A DNA stretch of 64,000 nt from Pseudomonas paralactis (GTDB lineage: Bacteria; Pseudomonadota; Gammaproteobacteria; Pseudomonadales; Pseudomonadaceae), in NCBI RefSeq assembly GCF_001439735.1, contig NZ_JYLN01000007.1, forward strand, positions 124,001 through 188,000, given 5' to 3'. Below the pieces are notes generated by a model. The model was not told the origin of the DNA. It was given only the letters and a program-made list of their open reading frames with translations, and made no database searches. Positions 34,018-42,860 of the stretch are shown here, piece by piece. Made by a program: the position numbers and the translations under genes. Numbering within the stretch: position 1 is the first letter of the stretch; every line of letters starts with the position of its first letter.

Positions 34018-35394
34018 ATGCCCACCCTATCCCGCCCTGCCGTACTTGAGCTGACCGGCAACACCCCGCTGGTCAAGGTCAGCCGCTTCGATACCGGGCC
34101 TTGCACGCTGTTTCTAAAGCTTGAATCACAAAACCCTGGCGGCTCCATCAAGGACCGCATCGGCCTGGCCATGATCGACGCCGCCGAGCGCGATGGCCGC
34201 TTGCGGCCTGGCGGTACCATCATTGAAGCCACCGCCGGCAATACCGGCCTGGGCCTGGCGCTGGTGGGCCGGGCCAAGGGTTATCGGGTGGTGTTGGTGG
34301 TGCCCGACAAGATGTCCACAGAAAAAGTGCTGCACCTGAAGGCCATGGGCGCCGAGGTGCATATCACCCGCTCCGATGTGGGCAAGGGCCATCCGGAGTA
34401 TTACCAGGACGTGGCGGCACGGTTGGCCAAGGATATTCCGGGGTCGTTCTTCGCTGATCAGTTCAACAACCCGGCCAACCCGCTGGCTCACGAAACCAGC
34501 ACCGCGCCGGAGATCTGGGCGCAGACCCAGCATGATGTCGATGCGATTGTGGTCGGCGTCGGCTCGGCCGGCACCCTCACCGGCTTGACGCGTTTTTTCA
34601 AGCGTGTGCAGCCAGAGCTGGCAATGGTACTGGCCGACCCGGTCGGTTCGGTGATGGCCGAATACAGCCGCAGCCGCCAGCTGGAAACGCCCGGTTCCTG
34701 GGCCGTGGAAGGCATCGGCGAAGACTTCATCCCCTCGATTGCCGACCTGTCCAGCGTGCGCCACGCCTACTCCATCAGCGATGAAGAGAGCTTCGATCAC
34801 GCCCGCCAATTGCTCAAGGCCGAGGGCATTCTTGGCGGCTCGTCCACCGGCACCCTGCTCGCCGCTGCCTTGCGCTACTGCCGCGAGCAAACCGAGCCCA
34901 AGCGCGTGGTGACCTTTGTGTGCGACACCGGCACGCGTTATCTGTCAAAGGTCTATAACGACCAGTGGATGAACGACGCCGGCCTGTTGCAGTACAAGCA
35001 CTACGGCGACCTGCGCGACCTGATCGCCCGCCGCTTCGAAGACGGCCGCGTAATCAGCGTAAGCCCCGACGACACCTTGCTCACCGCGTTCCAGCGCATG
35101 CGCCTGGCGGATGTGTCGCAACTGCCGGTGCTGGTAGACGGTCAACAATTGGCGGGCGTGATCGACGAATCGGATATTCTGCTGGGCCTGCACCATGACG
35201 CGGCGGACTTTTCCATGACCGTCGCCAGCGCCATGACCGACACGTTGCACACCCTGCCTCCCAGCGCCAGCCTGGCCCAATTGCAGGCGGAACTGGATCG
35301 CGGCCTGGTCGCCATTATTGCCGACGCCTCGGGCTTCCACGGCCTGATCACCCGCGTCGACCTGCTTAATCACCTACGGAGATCCCTTGCATGA
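34018..35394 (+). CDS. cbs: Cystathionine beta-synthase
   Basis: 458-residue PLP enzyme that condenses homocysteine and serine to cystathionine, the first step of reverse trans-sulfuration. The fold-type II core has L-T-G-N-T-P-L-V-K, the PLP lysine K45 in N-P-G-G-S-I-K-D-R, T-A-G-N-T-G near residue 80, and G-G-S-S-T-G for phosphate binding. A pair of regulatory CBS domains occupies about 335-458. The vertebrate-type N-terminal haem domain is absent. The stop overlaps the start of the gamma-lyase gene (ATGA). O-acetylserine-dependent activity is an alternative, but the CBS tail and partner favour this call. Confidence 0.92.
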   Translation: MPTLSRPAVLELTGNTPLVKVSRFDTGPCTLFLKLESQNPGGSIKDRIGLAMIDAAERDGRLRPGGTIIEATAGNTGLGLALVGRAKGYRVVLVVPDKMSTEKVLHLKAMGAEVHITRSDVGKGHPEYYQDVAARLAKDIPGSFFADQFNNPANPLAHETSTAPEIWAQTQHDVDAIVVGVGSAGTLTGLTRFFKRVQPELAMVLADPVGSVMAEYSRSRQLETPGSWAVEGIGEDFIPSIADLSSVRHAYSISDEESFDHARQLLKAEGILGGSSTGTLLAAALRYCREQTEPKRVVTFVCDTGTRYLSKVYNDQWMNDAGLLQYKHYGDLRDLIARRFEDGRVISVSPDDTLLTAFQRMRLADVSQLPVLVDGQQLAGVIDESDILLGLHHDAADFSMTVASAMTDTLHTLPPSASLAQLQAELDRGLVAIIADASGFHGLITRVDLLNHLRRSLA

Positions 35395-36557
35395 GTCAGC
35401 CCGATAAAAGCGCGTTTGCCACCCGTGTGATCCACGCCGGGCAGTCACCCGACCCGACCACGGGCGCGCTGATGCCGCCGATCTACGCCAACTCCACCTA
35501 CCTGCAAGACAGCCCCGGCGTGCACAAGGGCTTTGATTACGGACGCTCCCACAACCCCACGCGTTTTGCCCTGGAGCGTTGCGTGGCCGACCTCGAAGGC
35601 GGCAGCCAAGCGTTTGCATTTGCCTCGGGGCTGGCGGCGATTTCCACTGTGCTCGAACTGCTCGATGCCGGCGCGCATATCGTCTCGGGCAATGATCTGT
35701 ATGGCGGTACCTTCCGGCTGTTCGACAAGGTGCGCCAGCGCAGCGCCGGGCACCGCTTCAGCTATGTCGACCTGAGCGACTTGTCGGCGTTTGAGGCGTC
35801 ATTGCAGGACGACACGCGCATGGTCTGGGTCGAAACCCCAAGCAACCCGCTGCTGAGCCTGACCGACCTGCGCGCCGTCGCGCGTATCTGCCGGGCCCGC
35901 GGGATTATCTGCGTGGCCGACAACACCTTCGCCAGCCCCTGGATCCAGCGCCCGCTGGAGCTGGGTTTTGACATCGTGGTGCACTCCACCACCAAGTACC
36001 TCAATGGGCATTCCGATGTGATCGGCGGTATCGCCATCGTCGGCGACAACCCTGAACTGGCCGAACGCCTGGGCTTCCTGCAAAACTCCGTGGGCGCCAT
36101 CGCTGGGCCTTTCGATGCCTTCCTGACCCTGCGCGGGGTAAAGACCCTGGCGCTGCGCATGGAGCGTCATTGCAGCAATGCCCTGGACCTGGCCACCTGG
36201 CTGGAGCAACAGCCGCAGGTATCGCGTGTTCACTACCCAGGCTTGAAATCCCACCCCCAGCATGAGTTGGCGAAACAGCAGATGCGCGGGTTTGGCGGGA
36301 TGATTTCGGTGGATTTAAACAGCGACCTGGCCGGTGCAACGCGCTTCCTGGAAAACGTCAAAATCTTTGCCCTGGCCGAAAGTCTCGGGGGCGTCGAAAG
36401 CCTGATCGAACACCCGGCGATCATGACCCATGCGAGCATCCCGGCGGCGACGCGGGCGCAGTTGGGGATTGGTGATGGGTTGGTGCGATTGTCGGTGGGG
36501 GTTGAGGATGTGGAGGATCTGCGCGCAGATCTGGCGCAAGCCTTGGCCCACATCTGA
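35391..36557 (+). CDS. Cystathionine gamma-lyase / gamma-synthase family enzyme
   Basis: 388-residue Cys/Met-metabolism PLP enzyme. Motifs: V-I-H-A-G-Q, N-P-T-R-F-A-L-E, S-G-L-A-A-I, W-V-E-T-P-S-N-P-L, D-N-T-F-A-S-P and the PLP lysine K202 in S-T-T-K-Y-L-N-G-H-S-D-V. Coupled by ATGA overlap to cbs, it most likely cleaves cystathionine to cysteine, 2-oxobutyrate and ammonia. Gamma-synthase or homocysteine-forming activity cannot be excluded from sequence, but the operon context supports reverse trans-sulfuration (methionine to cysteine). Confidence 0.9.
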   Translation: MSQPDKSAFATRVIHAGQSPDPTTGALMPPIYANSTYLQDSPGVHKGFDYGRSHNPTRFALERCVADLEGGSQAFAFASGLAAISTVLELLDAGAHIVSGNDLYGGTFRLFDKVRQRSAGHRFSYVDLSDLSAFEASLQDDTRMVWVETPSNPLLSLTDLRAVARICRARGIICVADNTFASPWIQRPLELGFDIVVHSTTKYLNGHSDVIGGIAIVGDNPELAERLGFLQNSVGAIAGPFDAFLTLRGVKTLALRMERHCSNALDLATWLEQQPQVSRVHYPGLKSHPQHELAKQQMRGFGGMISVDLNSDLAGATRFLENVKIFALAESLGGVESLIEHPAIMTHASIPAATRAQLGIGDGLVRLSVGVEDVEDLRADLAQALAHI

Positions 36558-36580
36558 CTCAATTTTTCCGGACGGCCTTA

Positions 36581-36667
36581 TGTGGGAGCTGGCTTGCCTG
36601 CGATGCAGACACCTCGGTGTGTCTGTTACACCGCAGTGATGCTATCGCAGGCAAGCCAGCTCCCACA
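36581..36667. repeat. REPIN with 24-nt perfect inverted arms
   Basis: Arms at 36581-36604 and 36644-36667 are perfectly complementary over 24 nt (outer part TGTGGGAGCTGGCTTGCC) around a 39-nt spacer. It lies between the convergent gamma-lyase and OsmC-YcaO genes and may also stop transcription from both sides. Confidence 0.85.
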
Positions 36668-36694
36668 CAAGCCCAGTCCCACAAGGGGCGTGTA

Positions 36695-38893
36695 TCAGCC
36701 TTGGGTGACGTTGGCCCGCGCCGCATGCAGCTTCTTGTAGCTGTCGATCAAGCGCAAATGCCGGTCCAGCCCTTCCAGCTTCATGCTGGTCGGCGTCAAC
36801 CCGTAGAACCGCACCCTGCCGTCCACCGAGCCGATCACCGCGTCCATGCGCTCATTGCCGAACATGCGTCGGAAATTAGCCTCGTAGTCAGCCAGTTCCA
36901 GGTCATCATCCAGTTCCATCTCCAGCACCGCATTCATCGCCTGGTAAAACAGGCCGCGCTCGACGGTGTTGTCGTTGTACTGCAGGAACATCTCCACGCA
37001 TTCCTTGGCTTCTTCATACTGCTTCAAGGCCAGGAAGATCAGCAGTTTGAGCTCCAGGATAGTCAACTGGCCCCACGCGGTGTTGTCGTCGAACTCGATG
37101 CCGATCAGCGTGGTGATGTCGGTGTAGTCGTCCAGCTCGCTTTCAATCAGGCGCTCGACCAACGCTTGCAATTCGTCCTCGTCAAGGCGATGCAAGTTGA
37201 GGATGTCTTCACGGAAGAACAGCGCCTTGTTGGTGTTGTCCCAGATCAGGTCGTCTACCGGGTAGATTTCCGAATAGTCCGGCACCAGGATGCGACAGGC
37301 CGTGGCGCCCAGGTGTTCGTACACCGCCATGTAGGACTCTTTGCCCATGCCTTCGAGGATGCCGAACAGGGTCGCGGCCTCCTGGGCGTTGGAATCTTCG
37401 CCATGGCCGGAGAAGTCCCATTCCACGAACTCGTAATCCGACTGTGCGCTGAAGAAGCGCCACGACACCACGCCGCTGGAGTCGATAAAGTGCTCGACGA
37501 AGTTGTTCGGCTCGGTCACCGCCTGGCCTTCGAAGGTCGGCTGCGGCAGGTCGTTCAAGCCTTCGAAGCTGCGGCCCTGCAGCAGTTCGGTGAGGCTGCG
37601 TTCCAGTGCCACTTCCAGGCTCGGGTGCGCGCCGAACGAGGCAAACACGCCACCGGTGCGCGGGTTCATCAAGGTCACGCACATCACCGGAAATTCACCG
37701 CCCAGGGATGCATCCTTGACCAGTACCGGGAAGCCCTGGGCCTCCAGCCCCTCAATACCGGCGAGGATGCCAGGGTATTTAGCCAACACCTCGGCAGGTA
37801 CATCCGGTAGGGCGAATTCACCTTCGATGATTTCTCGCTTCACCGCCCGCTCGAAAATCTCAGACAGACACTGCACCTGGGCTTCGGCCAGGGTGTTGCC
37901 GGCGCTCATACCGTTGCTCAGGTAGAGGTTCTCGATCAGGTTGGACGGAAAATACACCACCTCGCCATCGGACTGGCGCACGAACGGCAGCGAGACAATG
38001 CCGCGGGCTTCATTGCCCGAGTTGGTGTCGAACAGGTGCGAACCGCGCAACTCGCCCTCGCGGTTGTAAATCTTCAGGCAGTAGGCATCGAGGATTTCAC
38101 TCGGCAGCTTATCGTCGGGGCCCGGCTGAAACCAGCGCTCATCCGGGTAATGCACGAACGGCGCATTGGCCAGTTCTTCGCCCCAGAACTGGTCGTTATA
38201 AAAGAAGTTGCAGTTGAGCCGCTCGATAAACTCGCCCAGCGCCGACGCCAGTGCGCCCTCCTTCGTTGCGCCCTTGCCGTTGGTGAAGCACATCGGCGAA
38301 TGCGCATCGCGGACATGCAGCGACCAGACGTTAGGCACGATATTGCGCCACGAGGCGATCTCAATCTTCATGCCCAGGCCGGCAAGGATCGAAGACATGT
38401 TGGCGATGGTCTGCTCCAGCGGCAGGTCCTTGCCGGCGATGTAAGTGCCCGCTTCGCAAGTCGTGTTTGGCATCAACAACGCCTGTGCGTCGGCGTCGAG
38501 ATTTTCCACCTGCTCAATCACGAACTCCGGCCCGGCCTGCACCACTTTCTTCACAGTGCAACGGTCGATGGAACGCAGGATGCCCTGGCGGTCCTTGTCA
38601 GAGATGTCGGCCGGCAGCTCGACCTGGATCTTGAAAATCTGGTTGTAGCGGTTTTCCGGGTCTACGATGTTGTTCTGCGACAGGCGAATATTCTCGGTGG
38701 GAATATTGCGCGTCTGGCAGTACAACTTCACAAAGTACGCCGCACACAACGCCGACGAAGCCAGGAAGTAATCGAATGGCCCCGGTGCCGACCCATCGCC
38801 CTTGTAGCGGATGGGCTGGTCGGCAATGACCGTGAAGTCATCGAACTTGGCTTCAAGCCGAAGGTTGTCGAGAAAGTTGACCTTAATTTCCAT
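36695..38893 (-). CDS. OsmC-YcaO fusion protein
   Basis: 732 residues. Residues 1-130 are an OsmC/Ohr-like domain with both conserved cysteines (C50 in S-A-L-C-A-A-Y-F and C112 in S-I-D-R-C-T-V-K-K-V), a thiol-peroxidase signature. Residues about 170-560 form a YcaO ATP-binding domain with G-A-L-A-S-A-L-G-E-F-I-E-R-L-N and C-L-S-E-I-F-E-R-A-V-K-R-E-I, followed by a helical, TPR-like C-terminal part as in E. coli YcaO. The Pro-rich tail of azoline-forming YcaO enzymes is missing and no precursor peptide gene is adjacent. E. coli YcaO is linked to RimO-dependent S12 modification. The start at 38893 removes an unlikely 14-residue extension. Confidence 0.9.
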   Translation of the reverse strand: MEIKVNFLDNLRLEAKFDDFTVIADQPIRYKGDGSAPGPFDYFLASSALCAAYFVKLYCQTRNIPTENIRLSQNNIVDPENRYNQIFKIQVELPADISDKDRQGILRSIDRCTVKKVVQAGPEFVIEQVENLDADAQALLMPNTTCEAGTYIAGKDLPLEQTIANMSSILAGLGMKIEIASWRNIVPNVWSLHVRDAHSPMCFTNGKGATKEGALASALGEFIERLNCNFFYNDQFWGEELANAPFVHYPDERWFQPGPDDKLPSEILDAYCLKIYNREGELRGSHLFDTNSGNEARGIVSLPFVRQSDGEVVYFPSNLIENLYLSNGMSAGNTLAEAQVQCLSEIFERAVKREIIEGEFALPDVPAEVLAKYPGILAGIEGLEAQGFPVLVKDASLGGEFPVMCVTLMNPRTGGVFASFGAHPSLEVALERSLTELLQGRSFEGLNDLPQPTFEGQAVTEPNNFVEHFIDSSGVVSWRFFSAQSDYEFVEWDFSGHGEDSNAQEAATLFGILEGMGKESYMAVYEHLGATACRILVPDYSEIYPVDDLIWDNTNKALFFREDILNLHRLDEDELQALVERLIESELDDYTDITTLIGIEFDDNTAWGQLTILELKLLIFLALKQYEEAKECVEMFLQYNDNTVERGLFYQAMNAVLEMELDDDLELADYEANFRRMFGNERMDAVIGSVDGRVRFYGLTPTSMKLEGLDRHLRLIDSYKKLHAARANVTQG

Positions 38894-39057
38894 GCGGGCA
38901 CACCAGAATAACGAGCTAAACAAATTGGCCGCCATTATGAAGCGTTTCGCCGGGAAGTCTCAGGGTTTTGCGTGTGGGCTGCCGATCGGTGGTAACGTCC
39001 GCCCTGTGGGAGCGCGTTGCGCCAGTTGGATAATGTTCACCACTGCCAGGACAGGCC

Positions 39058-39618
39058 ATGGAACCGATAGCGACGAACGCCGCATTGCTGATCATCGATA
39101 TGCAAAAAGGCATGGCCGATCCTGCCCTTGGCCGCCGCAACAACCCAGACGCCGAACTGCGCATACAACATCTGCTTAATGCCTGGCGCCAGGCGCAACG
39201 CCCGATCATCCATGTGCGGCATATCTCCCGCTCTGGCGCTTCGGTGTTCCGGCCAGGCCAGCCAGGCTGTGAGTTTCAGGACGCGCTGCACCCGCTGACC
39301 CACGAGCATGTGGTGGAGAAAAACGTACCGGACGCATTTACTGCCACGGGCCTGGAGCGCTGGTTGCACATGCGCGCGATCAAGCAACTGGTGATCGTTG
39401 GGGTCATCACTAACAATTCCGTGGAATCCACCGCACGCTCGGCCGGCAATCTGGGGTTCGACGTGATCGTGGCGGCGGATGCCTGTTTTACCTTCGATCA
39501 AGCCGACTTGTCGGGGCGGCTGTGGGCTGCTGAAGATGTACACGCGCTGTCGCTCAGTAACTTGGCGATGGACTATGCCCGGGTGTTCCAGACGAGTGAA
39601 ATCCTGGCCAGTCATTAA
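39058..39618 (+). CDS. Isochorismatase-fold hydrolase with Ser at the catalytic Cys position
   Basis: 186-residue isochorismatase-like protein. Asp of the triad is D14 (L-L-I-I-D-M-Q-K-G) and the Lys is K88 (V-V-E-K-N-V-P-D-A-F). The usual G-x-x-T-x-x-C-V-E-x-T-x-R reads G-V-I-T-N-N-S-V-E-S-T-A-R, so S121 (codon TCC) replaces the nucleophilic Cys of amidohydrolase members. True isochorismatases lack the Cys too, so vinyl-ether hydrolysis or another reaction is possible. The ATG at 39058 has AGGA upstream. It stands alone, divergent from the OsmC-YcaO gene. Confidence 0.85.
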   Translation: MEPIATNAALLIIDMQKGMADPALGRRNNPDAELRIQHLLNAWRQAQRPIIHVRHISRSGASVFRPGQPGCEFQDALHPLTHEHVVEKNVPDAFTATGLERWLHMRAIKQLVIVGVITNNSVESTARSAGNLGFDVIVAADACFTFDQADLSGRLWAAEDVHALSLSNLAMDYARVFQTSEILASH

Positions 39619-39680
39619 TTAGCACAACAGACATCCATCAGGGTAAACGCACGGTGGCGACCGCTTGCAGGCCTGAGCGG

Positions 39681-40130
39681 TTAAAACACCCCGGCATCCT
39701 CCAGCATTTGCGGCAACGCCTGCGGCCATACCGTATCGCTCGTCGCGTGCAACGCTTCTGCCGACCACCAGCGATGATCCGCCATTACCTGGGTCTCCTG
39801 TAGCGTCCACTCGGCCCTGGATAACGCTTCGCTGGGCGCATGCACAACGAAGTACTGCTCAACCGCCAGCACCGTTTCGCCGCAGGGTAGCATCAAGGTC
39901 ACGTTACGCTTTGCTACACACTCCCCGACGCTGCTCACCGTGATTCCAGTCTCTTCGCGCAACTCACGAATCGCGGCGCTGTAAAAAGTCTCCCCTGCCT
40001 CCACACCACCGCCCGGCGTGGCCCAGTAATCCTGGCCGGCCAGGGCGCCGTCTTTATGCACGAAGCGAAATAGCAACACTTGCCGTGCAGGGTTTATGAC
40101 CAGTAATCGTGCGGCTTCACGTTCACGCAT
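39681..40130 (-). CDS. NUDIX hydrolase
   Basis: 149 residues with a full Nudix box: G-G-G-V-E-A-G-E-T-F-Y-S-A-A-I-R-E-L-R-E-E-T-G, giving the G-x5-E-x7-R-E-x-x-E-E pattern. It hydrolyses a nucleoside diphosphate linked to another moiety; the substrate is not defined. Its start overlaps the end of the upstream nucleotidyltransferase gene by 8 nt, so the two are co-transcribed. Confidence 0.9.
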   Translation of the reverse strand: MREREAARLLVINPARQVLLFRFVHKDGALAGQDYWATPGGGVEAGETFYSAAIRELREETGITVSSVGECVAKRNVTLMLPCGETVLAVEQYFVVHAPSEALSRAEWTLQETQVMADHRWWSAEALHATSDTVWPQALPQMLEDAGVF

Positions 40131-40920
40131 CTGATTGATTCCTTTCTATAAGTGCCGAAACCATCCAACTCAAAAACGCCCTTAGGCGTGTAGCAAACGC
40201 CTCGCCCTCGGCGCTCGGGTTGCGTGCCTCAAACAGGAAGTAGGCGATTTGCACACGCATATTCGGGTAATGCTGAACAAACAGCCCGACGTACTCTTCC
40301 AGGGTGTGCGGCCACATTTGCGCATCGTCTGCACGCAAAGTGTGGGTAGCCCGGATCAAGGCCCGCGATGCTTCACGCTGCAGACGATGGCGTGTGTGCT
40401 CAGTGCTGGCCTGTTCGATACGCACGAGATACGCCGTGAGCGCCTGCTCGAAATCACCATTGACCGCCACCGCAATAGCCCGGGACGGGCGAAAGGCTTT
40501 GAAGTGCTGTGACAGGTCTTCGCCCCAGACACAGCGGCAATGATGTTTGAGCCAAAAGCCCCAACTGTTTCGGTTTTCGGGCGCCAACACCTGGGCGCGA
40601 TGGCCGATATCGAAGTCGATCTTGGTGACGCTCGGATGCCGTTGTTCCAAGACGAGTCTGGCCGACTCCAATTGCTCAAGCACGGGCGCATCCGCTGGTT
40701 CGATCAGTATCAGCGAAAGGTCAAGGTCGGAAACTCCGGCCTCGGCCTGGCCCCGTGCGACGCTGCCATACAGATAAATCCCGTGCAGCCCAAGCGCGGG
40801 CTGAGACAGGGTGGCGCAGATGTCCGCCAGCAGCGGTTGAAACTCGGGTTGTATAGGGGCTTCGGTGACGGTGAGGATATAGCCGTCGGCATCGATGCCC
40901 GCGGGTTGTAGGGTGGGCAT
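40123..40920 (-). CDS. Nucleotidyltransferase-domain protein (aminoglycoside adenylyltransferase-like)
   Basis: 265 residues. The pol-beta-type nucleotidyltransferase motif is Y-G-S-V-A-R-G-Q-A-E-A-G-V-S-D-L-D-L-S-L, i.e. G-S-x(n)-D-x-D. The C-terminal helical region with A-S-R-A-L-I-R-A-T-H-T-L resembles the DUF4111/aminoglycoside adenylyltransferase C-domain. I chose the start at 40920 because AGGA lies 8 nt before it; a start at 40959 is possible. A resistance role is unproven, as the group includes enzymes with unknown acceptors. It is followed by the overlapping NUDIX gene. Confidence 0.75.
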   Translation of the reverse strand: MPTLQPAGIDADGYILTVTEAPIQPEFQPLLADICATLSQPALGLHGIYLYGSVARGQAEAGVSDLDLSLILIEPADAPVLEQLESARLVLEQRHPSVTKIDFDIGHRAQVLAPENRNSWGFWLKHHCRCVWGEDLSQHFKAFRPSRAIAVAVNGDFEQALTAYLVRIEQASTEHTRHRLQREASRALIRATHTLRADDAQMWPHTLEEYVGLFVQHYPNMRVQIAYFLFEARNPSAEGEAFATRLRAFLSWMVSALIERNQSDA

Positions 40921-41115
40921 AAAGCATTTCCTAATGTCGAGCGCGGGAGGATGCGTCATGTCGCAACCGTCGTAAACACATCAACAGAATCCTGTTGGCA
41001 AAACATCTCGGCACGCCCTCCCAGTGAACTTTCTTGCAAGTGCCATGCTCCTTTCCTATGCGAAGTCAGCGCGCCCTGACTCCAGGGTGCAGAACGATAA
41101 GGAGCCGCCACCACC

Positions 41116-41541
41116 ATGACTACCCTACCCACCTACCCCGTCGTCAGACCTGGCCCGCTGCATGGGACCTTGCTGGCCGGCACCGTGCCGTTGTTTCTCG
41201 GCGCCTTGCTCAGTGATATCGCCTACGGCCAGAGTTATCAGATTCAATGGGCCAACTTCGCCTCCTGGCTGATCGCCGGCGCGCTGGTGTTCTGTGGTTT
41301 TGCCCTGCTGTTTGCGCTGGTCAACCTGGTGCGTGCCGAACACAAGGGCGGGCGCCCCGTGGCGTATTTCCTGCTGTTGCTGGCCACTTGGGTGCTCGGG
41401 CTGGTCAATGCCTTCCAACACGCCAAGGACGCGTACGCCATGATGCCTGCCGGCCTGGTGCTGTCGGCCATCGTCACCGCCCTGGCGATCATCGCCACCT
41501 GGATCGGCTTGACCAACCTGCGCTCAGGAGCTGCCCGATGA
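41116..41541 (+). CDS. DUF2231-type membrane protein
   Basis: 141 residues with four hydrophobic segments and the family start P-L-H-G-T-L-L-A-G-T-V-P-L-F-L-G-A-L-L-S-D-I-A-Y. The ATG at 41116 has AAGGAG at 41098-41103. The stop overlaps the next gene (ATGA), so it is coupled to the lipoprotein sugar dehydrogenase. DUF2231 proteins are often predicted redox-related membrane anchors; here it may pass electrons from, or anchor, the downstream dehydrogenase (inference). Confidence 0.8.
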   Translation: MTTLPTYPVVRPGPLHGTLLAGTVPLFLGALLSDIAYGQSYQIQWANFASWLIAGALVFCGFALLFALVNLVRAEHKGGRPVAYFLLLLATWVLGLVNAFQHAKDAYAMMPAGLVLSAIVTALAIIATWIGLTNLRSGAAR

Positions 41542-42830
41542 AACCACTCAACACATTGACCGTGCTCAGCGCAGCTCTGCTGCTGAGTGCCTGTGGCGCC
41601 GAAGGTGACAAGACCCAGGCCCGCGGCCCCGACCCCAAGCTGCCCGAACAACAAAGCAGCCTGCTGCCAAGCATGAAGATCGCCGAGCCCACCCCGTGGG
41701 GCGAGCAAAAGCCCAAGGTGCCAGAAGGCTACAGCGTGACCGCCATCGCCACCGACCTGGCCATCCCGCGTCAGACCCTGGTGCTGCCCAACGGCGACAT
41801 CCTCGTGGCCGAAGGCCGTGGCGGCAGTGCGGCCAAGCTCAAGCCCAAGGACGTCATTGCCAGTGTGATCAAGGCCCAGGGCAACACCAAGGTCAAAGGC
41901 GGCAACCGCATTACCCTGCTGCGCGATGCCGACGGTGACGGCACCTATGAACTCAAGACCATCTTCGCCGACAACCTCAACGCCCCCTACGGCCTGGCCT
42001 ACGCCGACGGCAAACTGTATGTGGCCAACCAGGACGCATTGGTACGTTTTGACTACGCCGACGGCCAGACCAAGGCCAGCGCCCCGCCGGTCAAAGTCAC
42101 CGACCTGCCGGCGCAGATCAACCACCACTGGACCAAGTCATTGGCTATCAGTGACGACGGGCGCCAACTGTATGTAGGCATCGGCTCCAACAGCAATATC
42201 ACCGAGCGCGGCATGGAAGTGGAGATTGACCGCGCCATGGTCTGGCAGATCGAAGCGGCCACCGGTGCGCACAAGCCCTATGCCACCGGCCTGCGCAACC
42301 CGACGGCGTTGACCATCCAACCGGGCTCCGGGCAACTGTGGACGGTGGTCAACGAACGCGATGAACTCGGCCCCGACCTGGTGCCAGACTACCTGACGTC
42401 AGTGCGTGAAGGTGCCTTCTACGGCTGGCCCTACAGCTACTGGGGCCAGAACGTCGACCCACGCGCACAACCGCAGAACCCGGCCAAGGTGGCCTCGGCG
42501 ATCAAGCCGGATTACAGCCTGGGTTCCCACGTGGCCGCACTGGGGGTGGATTTTTCCATCCCGGCCATGGGTGAACAATTTGCCGAGGGTGCGTTCGTCG
42601 GCGAGCACGGCAGCTGGAACCGTGATGCGCCGGTGGGCTACAAGGTGATCTTCGTACCGTTCAGTAACGGCAAGCCGGCGGGCGAGCCCATCGACTTCGC
42701 CACGGGTTTTCGCGGTGACGATGGCAAAACCCGTGGGCGCCCGGTGGGCGTGACGGTAGACCCCAAAGGCGCACTGATCATTGCCGACGACCTGGCCAAT
42801 ACCGTTTGGCGCGTCACCCGAAATAAATAA
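41538..42830 (+). CDS. Lipoprotein PQQ-type sugar (sorbosone-like) dehydrogenase
   Basis: 430-residue predicted quinoprotein glucose/sorbosone dehydrogenase. The ATG at 41538 (CAGGAG at 41525-41530) begins a lipoprotein signal with lipobox L-L-S-A-C and Cys19. The body is a six-bladed beta-propeller: R-Q-T-L-V-L-P-N-G-D-I-L-V-A-E, L-L-R-D-A-D-G-D-G, A-P-Y-G-L-A-Y and G-L-R-N-P-T-A-L-T. It should sit in the periplasm on a lipid anchor and oxidise an aldose or similar sugar, handing electrons to the quinone pool. PQQ dependence is known for related enzymes and is inferred here. Confidence 0.88.
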   Translation: MKPLNTLTVLSAALLLSACGAEGDKTQARGPDPKLPEQQSSLLPSMKIAEPTPWGEQKPKVPEGYSVTAIATDLAIPRQTLVLPNGDILVAEGRGGSAAKLKPKDVIASVIKAQGNTKVKGGNRITLLRDADGDGTYELKTIFADNLNAPYGLAYADGKLYVANQDALVRFDYADGQTKASAPPVKVTDLPAQINHHWTKSLAISDDGRQLYVGIGSNSNITERGMEVEIDRAMVWQIEAATGAHKPYATGLRNPTALTIQPGSGQLWTVVNERDELGPDLVPDYLTSVREGAFYGWPYSYWGQNVDPRAQPQNPAKVASAIKPDYSLGSHVAALGVDFSIPAMGEQFAEGAFVGEHGSWNRDAPVGYKVIFVPFSNGKPAGEPIDFATGFRGDDGKTRGRPVGVTVDPKGALIIADDLANTVWRVTRNK

Positions 42831-42860
42831 GCGGGTGTGACAGGGGCGGCGACGTCCCTG

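Noticed and set aside
40123..40920. Nucleotidyltransferase as an acquired antibiotic-resistance gene
   Set aside because: Composition matches the chromosome and there are no mobile elements; the motif alone does not show aminoglycoside specificity.
40982..40997. CAACAG-N4-CTGTTG inverted repeat upstream of the nucleotidyltransferase gene
   Set aside because: Only 6-bp arms in a 195-nt gap, with no consensus match; expected by chance.
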